A stretch of DNA of 64,000 nt from Chytriomyces cf. hyalinus JEL632 (lineage: Eukaryota; Chytridiomycota; Chytridiomycetes; Chytridiales; Chytriomycetaceae). The translations under genes were made by a program, and so were the position numbers. Positions 48,978 through 60,694 of this stretch are shown one piece after another (within the stretch, counting starts at the first letter, position 1; each line of letters starts with the position of its first letter). The DNA lies in contig JAIWWG010000071.1 in the NCBI GenBank assembly GCA_025435555.1, forward strand, positions 1 through 64,000, read 5' to 3'. The notes beneath the pieces were generated by a model. That model saw only the letters and a program-made list of their open reading frames with translations, had not been told where the DNA came from and searched no databases.

Positions 48978-49301
48978 AAGACCTCGGATGCATCTCGAGT
49001 GGTAGAACGCGAGTCTACAGAAAGTAATGTCTATTTTCTTCTCGCTTTATTCTTGCTGCTAGGCCTCTGTGAACTGTTTTATTGTTTCTTGTCGTGTTGG
49101 TCTCGCAAAAAACTCCTTTCATTATTACAGTAATAAAGACACTAAAATCAGTACTAACAGTCACTGTGGAACATGTTGTATTTTCTTTTTTCAAAAGCGT
49201 TCAGATGGGGATAAAAAAAAAGGGGGGGATTGCCTGTAAATCACAACGCGACTATTTTCCATCAATTTTTTATAAATTACGCTCCGCGGAACACTCGCTC
49301 A
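48978..49301. other. Intergenic region
   Basis: About 320 bp, AT-rich, with homopolymer runs (A9/G7 at about 49212-49226). It should hold the promoter of the small gene that starts at 49302. A tRNA A-box-like stretch near 49000 has no matching 3' half. Confidence 0.4.
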
Positions 49302-49986
49302 ATGTCTTACTTCCTTGAAGAGCGCCCATCGAGTCCGCAAGCAAGAGCCCATGGTTGCTATCCTGTTCCACAAACGCCGTTGCTCGTTTTTTGCTCACCT
49401 CTTCCCCCCGACTTTATAGAACACCTCGGAAAAAAGAAGGTTGCAGGAAAAGGACATCATGAAAGCGAGGGAATGTGAGTCCCTTTCCCCATTTCCTTTT
49501 AATAAGGAATTGCGATCACTCAAAATGGGGGCTTCTATTGATTTCAAAAAACAGCTGGGATTACGGATACTCGAAACTGTTCACGTCCACAAACCATGCG
49601 GATTTTAAGCCCAAGAAAGTAGACCCACGCGTCAAACCGCAACGACCCATCAAGAGCGGCGTGTTTGGCGCTGGCATTGATCACATTAGTTTCCGTTGAG
49701 TAGTTGCCCCCCTGTCGTAATTTTTAACCTCTTCAGAACATTAAATCCTTTCTGTTTCAAATCAGTCGAATTCGAAGACGCGGAAATTATATTTCGTAGA
49801 CGCTTAGGCCACGCAGTCAAGGAAAAACCAAGTGAAAAGGATTCCGAAAAGGTTCGATTGACTTCAACGAATCAACAAGATTTCACCGCGAGTGGGTTTG
49901 TTGTGGACGATCATGCGCATTTCGGAAAGGCTGCTGGGAGACCGACTCGTGGGTCGGCTGAGAATAGTCAGATTTTTCCCGAGTGA
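49302..49986 (+). CDS. Small unknown protein with two TSTNxxDF repeats
   Basis: Not recognised. Three exons: 49302-49470 (MSYFLEERPSSPQARAHG ... HHESEG), about 49548-49695 (WDYGYSKLFTSTNHADFKPK ... FGAGIDHISF) and 49767-49986 (FEDAEIIFRRRLGHAVKE ... RLTSTNQQDFTASG ... NSQIFPE). Introns are GTGAGT...AACAG and GTTGAG...ATCAG, both in frame. The protein is ~178 residues, basic, without TM or signal peptide. TSTNxxDF occurs twice, about 60 residues apart. Short Thr/Asn/Asp-Phe repeats of this sort resemble those in small axonemal microtubule-lining proteins, and the window has other flagellar genes, but this is a weak analogy. Confidence 0.55.
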
Positions 49987-50220
49987 GTGACAAAACTGAA
50001 ATATTTAGGCGGAAGAGTGGGTGTGGGTCGGTCCTCAATAAAAAACACAATTTGCTCCACACCTTATCATGAAAAGTTTTAGGGCAGCAGTTTTTTGTAG
50101 CATAAATGACAATGAGTTTTATTAGGGGCATGATCATCATTTAACTGCCCCACTCCGCGTTCTTTCGCTATTAACAACCCTAAAATACCGACGATTTTAC
50201 AAAAAAAGAGACCTTTGGAA
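49987..50220. other. Convergent spacer
   Basis: 234 bp between the stop codons of the small gene (plus) and the DOMON-b561 gene (minus): 3'UTRs only. Confidence 0.5.
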
Positions 50221-51927
50221 TCACACCTTGAAAGAATCCGCAGATGCTGCTTCCTCAACAACATGCTGCGATGCACCCAGCACACGCTCACCAAAATACC
50301 CAAACCCAACCACAAGCACAACAACAATCCACACCCAGAATCCAACAACAATCCCAACAGAAGAACCATACAAACTCAACCCCAATTGCATTACAACCAG
50401 TGCCAACAATCCACTCAGTCGTCCCAACCACGCATGCAAGTGATCCCACCAAGGCACAGACACCCTTTCGACATCGAATAACGCGTTAATCACGAACCCA
50501 AGAATTACTTGCGCAGGGTAAACACCCAGTGCAAGAACTGCACCCGTAACAGCGTGGCTCGACTTTGTAAACCGCGCGACACCGTCCCCCAAATTCACCT
50601 CAACAGCAACCAACCCGGCGACCGTGAGCGCGCCAGTTCCAAACAGCATCAAACACCAGTGAATGGCGTACCAGGATTTCTCCCAACGCTGCTTCATGTA
50701 CCGAGCAACAAAGATACCAGCAAAGGGTAGCACGCCCCACGCGATAAACATGACGAGTGAGTGGGCAAAGATGAGTGTTGACTGTGTAATGGCTTGCACG
50801 TCGCCGGTGGTTTCCAGACCGAGTTGTAACACGTCCAGGGTAAAGGCGCCGAAGGAAGAATGTTGTGGGAATGGGGATGATGGGTTGGATGGAGATGTTG
50901 GTGCGCTGTCTGAGACGCCGTACATGAATTGGGACGGTCCCGTAGTAGATACGAGTTTTGCAGAGATGGGAACTGTGAACGTGAACGATACGGCTGTATT
51001 TGCCGGAAGTGAAAGAGATTTTGGAGTTTCAATGAGCGTAAAGACTGATGCAGAGTCAGTAGTGGGCATCACGTGACCAGAAGAACTGCGTTGAGATACT
51101 ACTGGAGCATTGCCGGCGACATTGTTCCAGCCAACAAACATGGTGCTACCTGCCATCAAGCTACCGGTCCCAATCCCAACCCACCCTTTTAGTGAACTGT
51201 ACACTGTGAAGGTTATCAATTCGGAAGACCTTGACGCGGAGACGCAGAAAGAGCCTTTCGAGTCGGCGCAATATTTGCTGGAGGCTTGTTGAGCACTGGC
51301 AGCGACAGTTGCGGTAGCTAAAGCAGTGGCAGTGCCCGTGGCCGTGCCAGTGGCTCTGGTTGATGTTCGGATCGCTGAAGCGGAGCTAGCAGATGATGCA
51401 GTAGGTGCCTCGGCGTCCGCAGCGCGTGAGGAAGATGGTTCAGAGGAGGGTAGACTTGGAGCCGCAAGGACAGGCGCTTGAGCAACTTGCAGAAACCCAG
51501 TTCCGCGCTCGTTATGGAATCCGAAATCGCCACTTGCGGAGCCAGCTGGTCTGGAAGCACCGACGGCCCAAATATATCCGAAACCGGAACCAAGACCATC
51601 GACCTGTATGGTGCATTCCAATCCGCCACGAGATACGGATGCAGGTGTGGAGACGGTGGAAACGGCGGAGTTAAAGACGGGCATATAATGTCCGCCTACG
51701 GAACGTTGTGAGCATGCACAGCCACCGAAGCAGACAAACAGATTCCCGGCGTCACGCATGCTTGAACCGCCGATGCCGATAGCGACGTATCCATCCATAC
51801 CCGACTGCATAGTCAGGAGGGACGATGATCCGCTTTGTGTGACTGAGACGCAGAAACTACCTGAGCAGGAGGTTGATTGTGCACTGACGCTCGCGATGAG
51901 CATAGTGACTAACAGGAGGACGAGCAT
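50221..51927 (-). CDS. Double-DOMON cytochrome b561 protein (CYBDOM type), intronless
   Basis: 568 residues in one exon, the only intronless member here. Signal peptide (MLVLLLVTMLIASVSAQS). First DOMON is about residues 18-155 (GSFCVSVTQSG, GYVAIGIGGSSMRDAG, FGFHNERGTGF). An Ala/Thr/Ser linker follows, with (TGTA)-type repeats. Second DOMON is about 215-370 (GSFCVSASRSSELITFTVYS, GWVGIGTGSLMAGSTMFVGW, FPQHSSFGAFTLDV). The C-terminal cytochrome b561 domain has histidines on successive helices (FAHSLVMF, WYAIHWCLM, SSHAVTGAV, WWDHLHAWLGR). The known CYBDOM class passes electrons across the plasma membrane to DOMON-bound heme and extracellular acceptors such as Fe(III). The acceptor here is unknown. 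Confidence 0.9.
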   Translation of the reverse strand: MLVLLLVTMLIASVSAQSTSCSGSFCVSVTQSGSSSLLTMQSGMDGYVAIGIGGSSMRDAGNLFVCFGGCACSQRSVGGHYMPVFNSAVSTVSTPASVSRGGLECTIQVDGLGSGFGYIWAVGASRPAGSASGDFGFHNERGTGFLQVAQAPVLAAPSLPSSEPSSSRAADAEAPTASSASSASAIRTSTRATGTATGTATALATATVAASAQQASSKYCADSKGSFCVSASRSSELITFTVYSSLKGWVGIGTGSLMAGSTMFVGWNNVAGNAPVVSQRSSSGHVMPTTDSASVFTLIETPKSLSLPANTAVSFTFTVPISAKLVSTTGPSQFMYGVSDSAPTSPSNPSSPFPQHSSFGAFTLDVLQLGLETTGDVQAITQSTLIFAHSLVMFIAWGVLPFAGIFVARYMKQRWEKSWYAIHWCLMLFGTGALTVAGLVAVEVNLGDGVARFTKSSHAVTGAVLALGVYPAQVILGFVINALFDVERVSVPWWDHLHAWLGRLSGLLALVVMQLGLSLYGSSVGIVVGFWVWIVVVLVVGFGYFGERVLGASQHVVEEAASADSFKV

Positions 51928-52680
51928 TCTCTGTACTCTCGGGGATGGGTTTACTTGTTTGCGTTGGAAATAGACGAGAGTCTCTGGACACTACGAGACA
52001 GATGGGGCTCAAGAACAGATGGCTCAGGCGGCAGTTTACGAATCTCTTTCTCTCTTTTTGTAGGGTGCCGATCCAAGGGGTTTGAAATCCAACTAGTGAG
52101 ATTAAACGTGATTTAGAGTACACTCACTTGAACCAGTAGCACTAGCAGCAGCATCCAGCGAGCGAGTGCGTGTCTGAAGAGAGCACGCTACGAAACAGGC
52201 TAATTGCACACTGGGCGTGTGCAGCTGCAGCAGCATCGCATCGCATCGCATCAGAGCATGGCATGCGGTGTTTGACAGCAGAGATTATAAATCTTTTTTT
52301 AAAAATATTTATTTGTGTGATAAGCACAAAAAATTGTCACTTGCTGGGTCCAGTGCCATCCATTGTTTGGAATGACTTTTTTGCGAATCAAACAGCGGCC
52401 GCTCCCAGTCAGTCAGTCTCGCTGTCTCCGCACTCACACTCACTCACTCTCGCACGCACGCATCCAATCACGTGTCCCATCCATCCATCATTTCATTCGC
52501 ACTCTGCCCATCCCATCCCCCCCCTAAATATCACTGCAATCAGCCGCTTTCTTATTGTGATGAGCGATATATTAATATTTATCGATTCTATTTATCGGTT
52601 TTATTTATTTATTTATCGGTTTTATTTATCGACGTTATTTATCGGTTTATTTAAATACATCCACGCTCCGCTCGCTGATA
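51928..52680. other. Intergenic region with simple repeats
   Basis: 753 bp between divergent starts (DOMON-b561, minus; KDM3-like, plus). It contains a CATCG pentamer run (about 52222-52250), CA/CT-rich CACTCACTC repeats (about 52430-52455) and several TTTATTTATCGG-like units (about 52575-52645) directly upstream of the KDM3-like gene. No gene supported. Confidence 0.6.
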
Positions 52681-55409
52681 ATGCCAGAAGTCGTCGCATT
52701 CGAGTCAGACTCAGACTTGGGCACGTTCTTGGGCACAACTACCAAGAGGTGACTATGCATGCGATTTTATCCCCGAGCTATTGCCAACGGCATCCATCCT
52801 CTTTCTCACACAACGCGCTGGCCTCAGATGCAATATTATCTACACCACCAAGAACGAACAAATCAACCACTTCTCGTCGAATGCAGCCGGAACAAGATGG
52901 CAACAGTCTGGAATAATACGCTCGCAGGTCTCGGATTCGATACCTGCTCGAGCCTATTCAAACAAAAGGGAGTCTCAAACGGAGCCACTTGACGAGTGGG
53001 AAGGGAATGCACCGAGAAATGAAAGAGGGAGCACAGAAAGAGAGAATGATCTCGACGCAAAGCGATTCAAGACCAGTTTGACTCATCCTGACGCATTGCC
53101 ATACGTGCTTGAGCGGGGCGAGTCCGTCCACCTTCAAGGAAACACGTGTCAGCACAAGATTTATAACAAGTTTAACAAGTGCAAGGCATGGTATGCCATT
53201 GCTTCATATGTACTCACTCAGGATCCATTTACGAAATATATGCAATCATGACAGCATTCGCAAAAGTGGGCGGGGTGACCTCTGCCGCTTCAGAGGCATT
53301 CGTGTTTTCAAACAAGATGGGGAACATCTGTCCTATGGCCCGTATTTTTACCCAGCTCCAATTGACGACCCGCACATGGACCCCACAGACGACACTATTT
53401 TCGATATTGACAAGGAGCCTGATTCCGACGTGCTGATCAAGGTGCCCAACAGGCACAGAATCCACTCAGACTCGAATCTCGAAAAGTACATTCTACGCTC
53501 AACCGCACCTGTTCTGAAGGAGATTCTTGAAAGCGAATTCGCTTGTCTGAATTACGATCCTATCGGTCGAAAGTTTCTTTCAAAGCCCCGAATTGCGCCA
53601 TTCTTGAGGCCTACAGAAGACAAGTGCGCGCGTCATCTCTGTGACGAATGCCTTACCTCCCTCTTCAACGTCCACTATTCATGCTCAGTCTGCGCCAAAG
53701 AAGTCTGCCGTGCATGCTTTGAAGGAATTCCAGATTTGATTGATCTCAACAATGAAGAATTCCTATCACACATCAACTCATCCAGAAGAGACTCTCTGGA
53801 GCGATGTCTCGTGCGTGGGAAGGCTCACTGCAAATCCAGTTTTCTCACAATCTCGAAATATTCGTTACACGCGTTGAACCACATGTACGCGCAGGTTTTG
53901 AGCGTTCTCGAGAAGGGTGTTGTTGAGATGCCGCCGCCATCTACGATTCCTAGCATTGATCCAACGCGATACACTGATTTTTCGCAAGATTCGCAAAACT
54001 ATACTCGTATTACGCCTGCATCAATGAATCCAGATGATCTTTTTGAAGCCGCCTGGAAGCGTGGAGAAACGGCAGTGTATGAAGGTGGAGCAGGGAGGAC
54101 GGGCGGGCGTTGGTCTGCTGAATACTTTATTGAACATTTTGGTCATGAGATTGCCCATGTTGTTGATTGTGAGACCAAGTCCGGTGTGAACATGCCTGTT
54201 TCTGATTTTTTTCGCCATTGGATTGAACCATCGTGGACACGGACGGCCATCTTGAAGCTGCCGGTATTTTTTTTTTTTTTTGGCTGATTCTTAACTGACA
54301 CAATTAATTCAAATCAAATCCACACGTAACAACAGGACTGGCCCTCACATTCCGACTTCAAACACAAGTTCCCTGAACACTTTGCGGATTTCAAAAATGC
54401 TGTACCATTTCCTGTATATTCCAGTTTCACTGGTGCTCTCAATCTGGTTGCCCGATTACCCGCAAACCACCTTCCACCCGATCTTGGACCAAAAATGTAC
54501 AATGCATTCGGAAGTTCAGATGAGGGTAAAAAATGCTGTTTATCCTCCCGCTATGTGTTACCCCCTCTGAAGTGTTTCATTTTTTCCCCCTAGGCAAACA
54601 CGGGTACGGAACGACTCCAATCCACTTGGACATGGCGGACGCCGTCAACGTCATGATGTTTGCAAGCACTCTCCCAAACGCCTGCAGCCCCCCGAATCGC
54701 CCCGCCGCCGTATGGGATATTTACCCACGTAAAGATTTGAAAACGCTACGCGACTTTTTGCGCGCCGAGTTTGACGTCGATGCGTCGCAGGACCCAGTGC
54801 ATGATCAGTTTTACTACCTTGACGAAGCGAGGCGAGAAAAATTGTATCGCGTACACGGTGTGCTTGGGTGGCGTATATTCCAGAATGTTGGGGATGCTGT
54901 GTTTGTGCCGGCGGGGTGTGCTCATCAGGTTTGTAATTATATGGATTGCGTCAAGGTGAGAGGGTGTTTTTATTTTTTATTTTTCTTCTTGATGCATGCA
55001 CCTTTGTTTGGCCCTCTTGATGTTTTCTAAAATACTGCGAACTCAATCTCCTCCTCCTCCTCCTCCTTTTTTTTTTTTTTTCAAGGCGGCGTGTGACTTT
55101 GTGTCACCCGAGAATCTGTCTGCATGTGTACAATTGACAAGCGAGTTTCGAGCGCTGAGCAAAACGCATCGCAGACGGGAAGATCTCTTGTCGCTGCGAG
55201 CAATATTATGGAACGTTTGGGAGTCAAGTCCCCTTTTTGCAACAAGTGCGGATGAAGACGAGAGGGACGGGGAGGACTACGAAGACGAGGACAACTACAA
55301 AGAACAGATCATGTCCGCGAAATCGAATGCGCGACAGGAGATGGAGACGGATCAGGATGAGGATGAAGTGCTTGAAGAAGGGATTGTGATGGTGGGGTTG
55401 TCCACATGA
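52681..55409 (+). CDS. KDM3/JMJD1-type JmjC histone demethylase
   Basis: Likely H3K9 demethylase of the KDM3 class (Fe(II)/2-oxoglutarate dioxygenase). ATG 52681 (MPEVVAFESDSDLGTFLG), an intron 52751-52829, then a Ser/Glu-rich stretch. A Cys-rich zinc region follows: GNTCQHKIYNKFNKC and, across intron 53191-53260, KACIRKSGRGDLCRFRGIR, then CARHLCDECLTSLF, CSVCAKEVCRACFEG. The JmjC domain comes after: SDFFRHWIEPSW; DWPSHSDFKHKFPEHFADF and YSSFTGALNLVARLP after an intron near 54265-54335; then YGTTPIHLDMADAVNVM with the HxD iron ligands; and VPAGCAHQVCNYMDCVK with the distal His. This is the KDM3 order. A poly-T tract sits at the acceptor of the last intron (55067-55082). The C-terminal tail is very acidic. 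Confidence 0.9.
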
Positions 55410-55532
55410 AGGATCTCGTGGGGAACTTGTGGAGGTGTTACTGGCGAATTTTTTGGGGGGCTTTACTTCATGGCTTCTATTTGTATGGTTATCTTGTATG
55501 TATTCAGTAGTAAAGTACAACTTTTTTGATTC

Positions 55533-57581
55533 TCAGACTCTTTGCTCGCCACTCGGCAGATCTGATCCTGAATGACCTGGGTGAGATGCAGTTCCTTGTT
55601 CGTCACCCTCCACATGATCATCCAAGAGCCTGTTATGAACCGCAGGCCCAGACTCATTCAGAATTCCCGTCTTTACATGATGTACCGCACCATTCAACCA
55701 ATACTCGCCCACAAACCCACCCACACCACCAACAACCAACACAATAAACACCCAAAACAACGCAACAACCAAACTACTCGCCTCAAACAACGTCAGCCCC
55801 AACTGCACATTCACAACCGCAAGCAAAACCGCCACACGACCCGTCCACCAATGCATTCGGTCCCACCACGGCACACATTCGCGGTCAGAATTAAAAAGCC
55901 CGTTTGAAATGAACCCAAACGCTACTTGCATGGGATAAATTGCAAAACAGAGTGTGGCACCCAAAATACCGTGTGGGGTTGTGATGAAGCGCGGTTTTCC
56001 AGGTGTTAGATTGACTTCCACGCATACGAGGGCTGTGGCGATGCAGGCTGAGACTCCAAATAACATGATACCGGTGTGGGTGAGGTACCAAGCGTGACCG
56101 AGACGAAATTTGAGGTATCGGGCACTGAGGGGAGGAAAAGGTCTTTCAGGTTTTAGGGACCCTTTGCATGTTCAAAAACTGCAACTCACACAAAGATTGC
56201 TATCGGTGGCAAAACACACCACCCCAAAAACATGAAAATCCCATGGAGCAGCAACAAGTCGACCGCCGGAGTGGATCCTGCACCTTCTCCAGAGCTTTGT
56301 CCCAATTTGCTCACGTCAACACTAAATTGGCCTCTAAACTCATGTTTTCGAAACGACGATGATGGAACTGATGGATTCCCTGGGGCACTGTTCGAGCCGG
56401 CAAACATAAATTCGGTGGGAGAAGTTGTGCTCGCGATTCCAGACGATATTGGAACGGTAAAGGCAAACGATATTTCAATGGAGGATGGTAGATTGATTCC
56501 GGCTGGAAGCGGGACCGCTGTGAAAATCGTAGCGTTGACGGGTGTTGGAAGATTGTACTCGGAGGTAGTTCTCTGTGAAATCACTGCTTGCTCGCCGTTG
56601 ATCCAGCCGATAAACATACGCGACCCAGCCATCACTTGACCTTTTTTTTTTTTTTTTTGGTGAAGTCAGTCAACAATTGACAAATCGGGGCCGACAGAGG
56701 ATGAGGACAACACTTACCGGTTCCAAAGCCAACCCACCCAGTCAACGAAGAGTAGGCGACAAAGGTAACAGTAGATGCTACTTCATTGCGAATCGAAACC
56801 AGGCAAAAGGAGTTGGAAGCGTCTCTGCAGAAGGTACTGATGGACGTTGAACTGGTAGCAGGAATGTTGACGACTTTTTCTCCAGCCGGATTGTCTCCAG
56901 GACTTCCCTTCAAGTCCAATTTAAAATAACCCTTCTGCTGGTGGTATCCAAATGACGAATTTGGGTTTTCCAGATCGGATGGTGGTGCATCAGATGATGC
57001 GTAGATAAAGTCAGACATTATGTATGGTGCTGATGCAGGGATGGTGAATGCGTAGGCCGTGCGTGTATTCGGTAGGAGTTTGAATGATGCTGGAATAGAT
57101 GTGTTCGTGAACGTGGGCTCCATCGGGCGTGGCAGCGAATAGGAAGACGCGTTGCGCTGCGAAATGACTGAAAAGGAGCGACAAGTCCATCCAACGAACA
57201 TTGTTGAAGACAGCATTGAAGGGCCTGTTTTGGATTTAATTTTGAAGACGAGAGAATTTAACGAGATGCCCACTAAAAGATACAACAGTGCTTGTCACCC
57301 ATCGCAACAGAGACCCAACCCTGTGCTGTTGACGTCACAACGAACGTGAGATTTCTTGAACCAGAGTCCGGATACACCGACACGCAGAAGTCACCGGTGG
57401 GTGCACAGAAGGATGCGGTGGGTGCTGCCGCAGACAGCAGATGAGAGTTGAGGCTTGAGAGAGGGGCTTGGGAATGCCAGGCCTGTGGCATGGCCAGACC
57501 GTATGTGTCCTCGTTGGAGCCGTAGTTTGCGGAAAACACGGCGGAGGCCGAGAGTGCAAGGAAGGTCGTCGATGCTTTCAT
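55533..57581 (-). CDS. Double-DOMON cytochrome b561 protein, multi-exon
   Basis: ATG 57581: signal peptide MKASTTFLALSASAVFSA. First DOMON: GDFCVSVYPDSGSRNLTF and WVSVAMG across an intron (about 57215-57290) to SSTMFVGWTCRSFSVIS and FGYHQQKGYFKLDL. Second DOMON: STFCRDASNSFCLVSIRNE and GWVGFGTG. A ~80-nt intron (56642-56718) contains an 18-T/A homopolymer next to the acceptor; the exon continues with QVMAGSRMFIGWINGEQ and RKHEFRGQFSVDVSKLG. After an intron near 56125-56190 the b561 helices follow: LLLLHGIFMFLGWCVLPP, AWYLTHTGIMLFGVSAC, TPHGILGATLCFAIYPMQ and MHWWTGRVAVLLAVVN, each with its conserved His. It shares a 390-bp divergent promoter region with the gene at 57972. The first DOMON is shorter than in its relatives, so its first-exon join is less certain. 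Confidence 0.85.
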
Positions 57582-57971
57582 CCCCTTCAAGTGTTTGTGG
57601 GAATCTTTTTGGATCGGATTTTTGGAAGGGCTTGTTGCTTTACAACCGTGATACAACATTGGCGCAATCAGGAAGTGGGACGGATGTGGAGGCAGTTAAG
57701 CAAGCGTGATCCGTGTGCGTGATGGCGGTCTGTCGCCGTGACGCCGTCGTTGAGCAGTTTGGGGTCGTCAGCTTTCCTTCGGTCCGCCTGTATGACAACA
57801 TGTCCGAATATCGTATTGACAGTGCCCTTGATCGTGGCGTGTCCGAAAGCGGACATAGCTCACAAAAAGTGAATACAAATCAAGGCTGGAGTGTGAGAAA
57901 GGGAGAATGCACTGATTACCAATAAGCAAAAAATCTGTGAACACGGCTGAAATCCACCCAAACAAAAACAA
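57582..57971. promoter_or_regulatory. Divergent promoter region of two DOMON-b561 genes
   Basis: 390 bp between the start codons of two head-to-head DOMON-b561 genes. No discrete element recognised; co-regulation is plausible from the arrangement only. Confidence 0.4.
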
Positions 57972-59878
57972 ATGCGGACGATGCTTCTTCTGTCTGTGCT
58001 CTTTGCCATGCTCGGAATGGCGACCTGCCAGCGCACTGGGCGGGTGTGCAATCGTGCCTCAAACATGTGTATGCAGGTTGATGTGGAGGCTGGCAGCAAC
58101 ACTGCCATCGTCAGTGTGTGGGCCTCTGCCTCGGGCTGGGCTGGAGTGGGTTTCGGCGTTTCTGGCATGACTGGAAACGCACCAGCCGTAGTTGGATGGA
58201 AGAACGGCGCGGATGTCGTCCTGTCTAGCCGCCTTTTGAACGGGGAGGTGATGCCACTGCCGGCCAAGGACAGTGCCGTGGCCGTGCCACTTCCTGCATC
58301 AGCGGCGGCGAGTGCTGGAGCCTCTGCGCTTGCTTTTGCATTCGAAATGCCCGCCAGCACATTTTCTGGGACTAGGTGACAGAGTGCCTGAACCTGTTCA
58401 ACAAAGCTTGGACTTTTAACCAACATGAACTTGTTCACAATCAGTCTGCGGTGCGCGTGGGCCTATTCTCCGTCGGCGCCCACGAATCCTTCATCCCAAA
58501 CTTCGGCGTTCGCTCAGCATTCCTCGCAAGGCTCTTTCATCGTGCCCTTGACTCTGCGTGACGCAGCCGCTGCAATTTCTCCAACATCTTCATCTTTCGT
58601 ATCTCCAACTCCTTTAAGCTCAATCGCCATCAATTCCACCCAGGCCGTCTCTCAGTTTTGCGTGGATTCATCGCTCACTTTTTGTGCAATCGCGTTGAGA
58701 GACTCTATCAAACAAACAACGAGCTTTACACTATACTCATCTTACACTGGCTGGTTTGCCATCGGAACCGGAACCCAAATGGCTGGAAGTACCATGTTTG
58801 TCGCCTGGCAAAATTCGCAAAACAAAATGGTGGTTTCTCAACGAACTGCTTCTGGACATACGGAACCTCGCCCCGCGTCTTCGTCCCAAAGCTTTACCCT
58901 TGAGAGTGCACCTCCTGCGGCCTTGTCGATTCCATCATCCGCCAAAATGGTTGTCACATTTGTGGTCCCGTCCTCCAGCAACATTATCAGTGCAGCTGGT
59001 GCCAGCAACTTCATTTATGGCGTTTCGAATCAAAAACCAACCGACCCAGACTCTGCAACTTCCTCCTTTTCACAGCACACAGAAGAGGGCTCGTTTGTAC
59101 TGGACGTGTCAAAATTAGGTGCCGTTTCATCTGGTGCGGCTGCGGCCAGCAACAAGGACGGACTGCGTCTTGGCCATGGGATCACAATGTTCCTCGCATG
59201 GGGTGTACTGCCGTTTGGCTTGATTTTCATTGCGCGATACATGAAATCGAAAATGGGCCATGCGTGGTATTTGACGCACATGGGCGGCTTCATTGTTGGA
59301 GTTGGTGGCTTGACTATTGTGGGACTGATTCTGATTGAATTGCAAGTGGCAGACGGAGTCGACCGATTTTTAACAAGCACGCATGGCAAGATTGGAGTGG
59401 CCATGTGTTTTGCACTGATGCCTGTTCAGTGGGTGCTGGGTTTCGTGAGCAATGCTTTGTTTCGATTGGATCGTCCTACGGTGCCTTGGTGGGATCAGAT
59501 GCACTGGTGGACTGGAAGAGCGCTCGTTATTTTGTGAGTCTCCTTTTTTTTATGTGATTTCTTCAACGTGTCCTAACACTCGCTACTTTCTCGCGCAGAG
59601 CGATTGCGCAGATTCATTTAGGCTTGGAGGAATATGACTCGAGCACCGGAGTGTTTGTCGCCTACTGGATCTGGATCGGTGTTGTGTTGTTGGGACTCTT
59701 TGGGTTTTTCGGCGAGTTCAAACTTGGAGGTGTTGTACACCACATTAAGGGGGACGATGGCCAAAACCAAAATGCTCCAGTGAATGAGGCTGGGGATGTA
59801 ACCATCACAGACCAGTACCTTTCAGCGACTTCTGGAAGCAACAATCATGAACTCAGAGAGCGCCGCGCTGCAAAGTGA
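57972..59878 (+). CDS. Double-DOMON cytochrome b561 protein
   Basis: Exon 1 (57972-58374): signal peptide MRTMLLLSVLFAMLGMATCQ and first DOMON (NMCMQVDVEAGSNTAIVSV, AGVGFGVSGMTGNAPAVVGW). A 62-nt intron leads to exon 2 (58437-59534): AWAYSPSAPTNPSS, FAQHSSQGSFIVPL (first DOMON end), then the second DOMON (SQFCVDSSLTFCAIALRDS, GWFAIGTGTQMAGSTMFVAW, FSQHTEEGSFVLDVSKLG). b561 helices: LRLGHGITMFLAWGVLPFGL, AWYLTHMGGFIVGVGG, TSTHGKIGVAMCFALMPVQ and MHWWTGRALVIL. Exon 3 (59600-59878) adds the last helices (IAQIHLGLEEYDSSTGVFVA, WIGVVLLGLFGFFGEF) and a cytosolic tail. It is the best-preserved member and lacks the long linker seen at 50.2 and 61.7 kb. Confidence 0.9.
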
Positions 59879-60051
59879 TTTGGGAAAAAGCAGTTGCGAG
59901 CAAGAATTTTTTTACATAAATATACGCGTATATCTGTTGACTGGTTCCCGCGACTGTCTGTCACATCACCTTATGATTTCGTGTCATCAGATTTTCGTTG
60001 GCGCAACGCGATTCTCCTTGAAGAGAAAAAAAAAGATTCCGGAATAAAAAA

Positions 60052-60409
60052 AATGCTCAAGTCAGTATCGCTTGGAAAGGCTGCATTTTCGTTTAATGCC
60101 TCCGGCGGAGTGGGAATGCCTGACTTAGTTGTTCACAACTCCATGAACCGCAGAGTGACCAACACTCGGGAATTTGCCTATACACATTCCCAAGCGCTTA
60201 ATGCCGTTGGCGCAAAGCAGACCTGGGCCGTGCTGTTCAGGAATGATCCAGTTACCTCAGGGCCATCAACTTCTCTGATACAAGCCGACTCATCATTCAG
60301 CAGCAAACGAAAGAATCCGAAAGGAGGAGTCGTTCTTTCCTTGGTTCAAGCATGGATTCTAATTCTGGTTGCACTATCTTTTTGGATGCGCTGCGAGTGG
60401 GGCTGTTAG
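60052..60409 (+). CDS. Small hypothetical protein with C-terminal hydrophobic segment
   Basis: Open frame from the ATG at 60052 (MLKSVSLGKAAFSFNAS) to TAG at 60409, ~118 residues. The frame is open upstream to 59894. The C-terminus has a possible tail anchor (VVLSLVQAWILILVALSFW) followed by RCEWGC. No family recognised; it lies in the spacer after a DOMON-b561 gene and may be spurious. Confidence 0.3.
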
Positions 60410-60694
60410 CGTAAGATGGCCTTCATTTCAGATAGAAAACTTGTAGAGATGCTCAATAAAGCTGCTGAGAGAATCCCCTTCCCCCACAAAGCAATCCTGG
60501 AGAATACCCGCGATGCATCGTTGAAAAGTCGCACCTTTAAATCACTAACGGCAGCTGAACTTTAACTTGAATATTTTTTTATTTTTCCACCAGCTCCGAC
60601 AACCGCAGCTCCCTTCAATTCCCGTGTATAGCAACGTAATCACCAAAGCAGAAACTATGCCTCTGTGAAAAAAAATGATGCGCGTTTTAAATCT
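60410..60694. other. Convergent spacer
   Basis: 285 bp of apparent 3' sequence between the hypothetical gene (plus) and the short DOMON gene (minus). Nothing recognised. Confidence 0.4.

Noticed and set aside
48990-49030. tRNA-like A box (CTCGAGTGGTAGAACGCGAG)
   Set aside because: No B box or T-arm within the following 80 nt and no acceptor stem pairing.
31662-49301. Transposon insertion as the cause of the A/B duplication
   Set aside because: No transposase, reverse transcriptase, terminal repeats or target-site duplications were seen; unequal crossing-over or segmental duplication is simpler.
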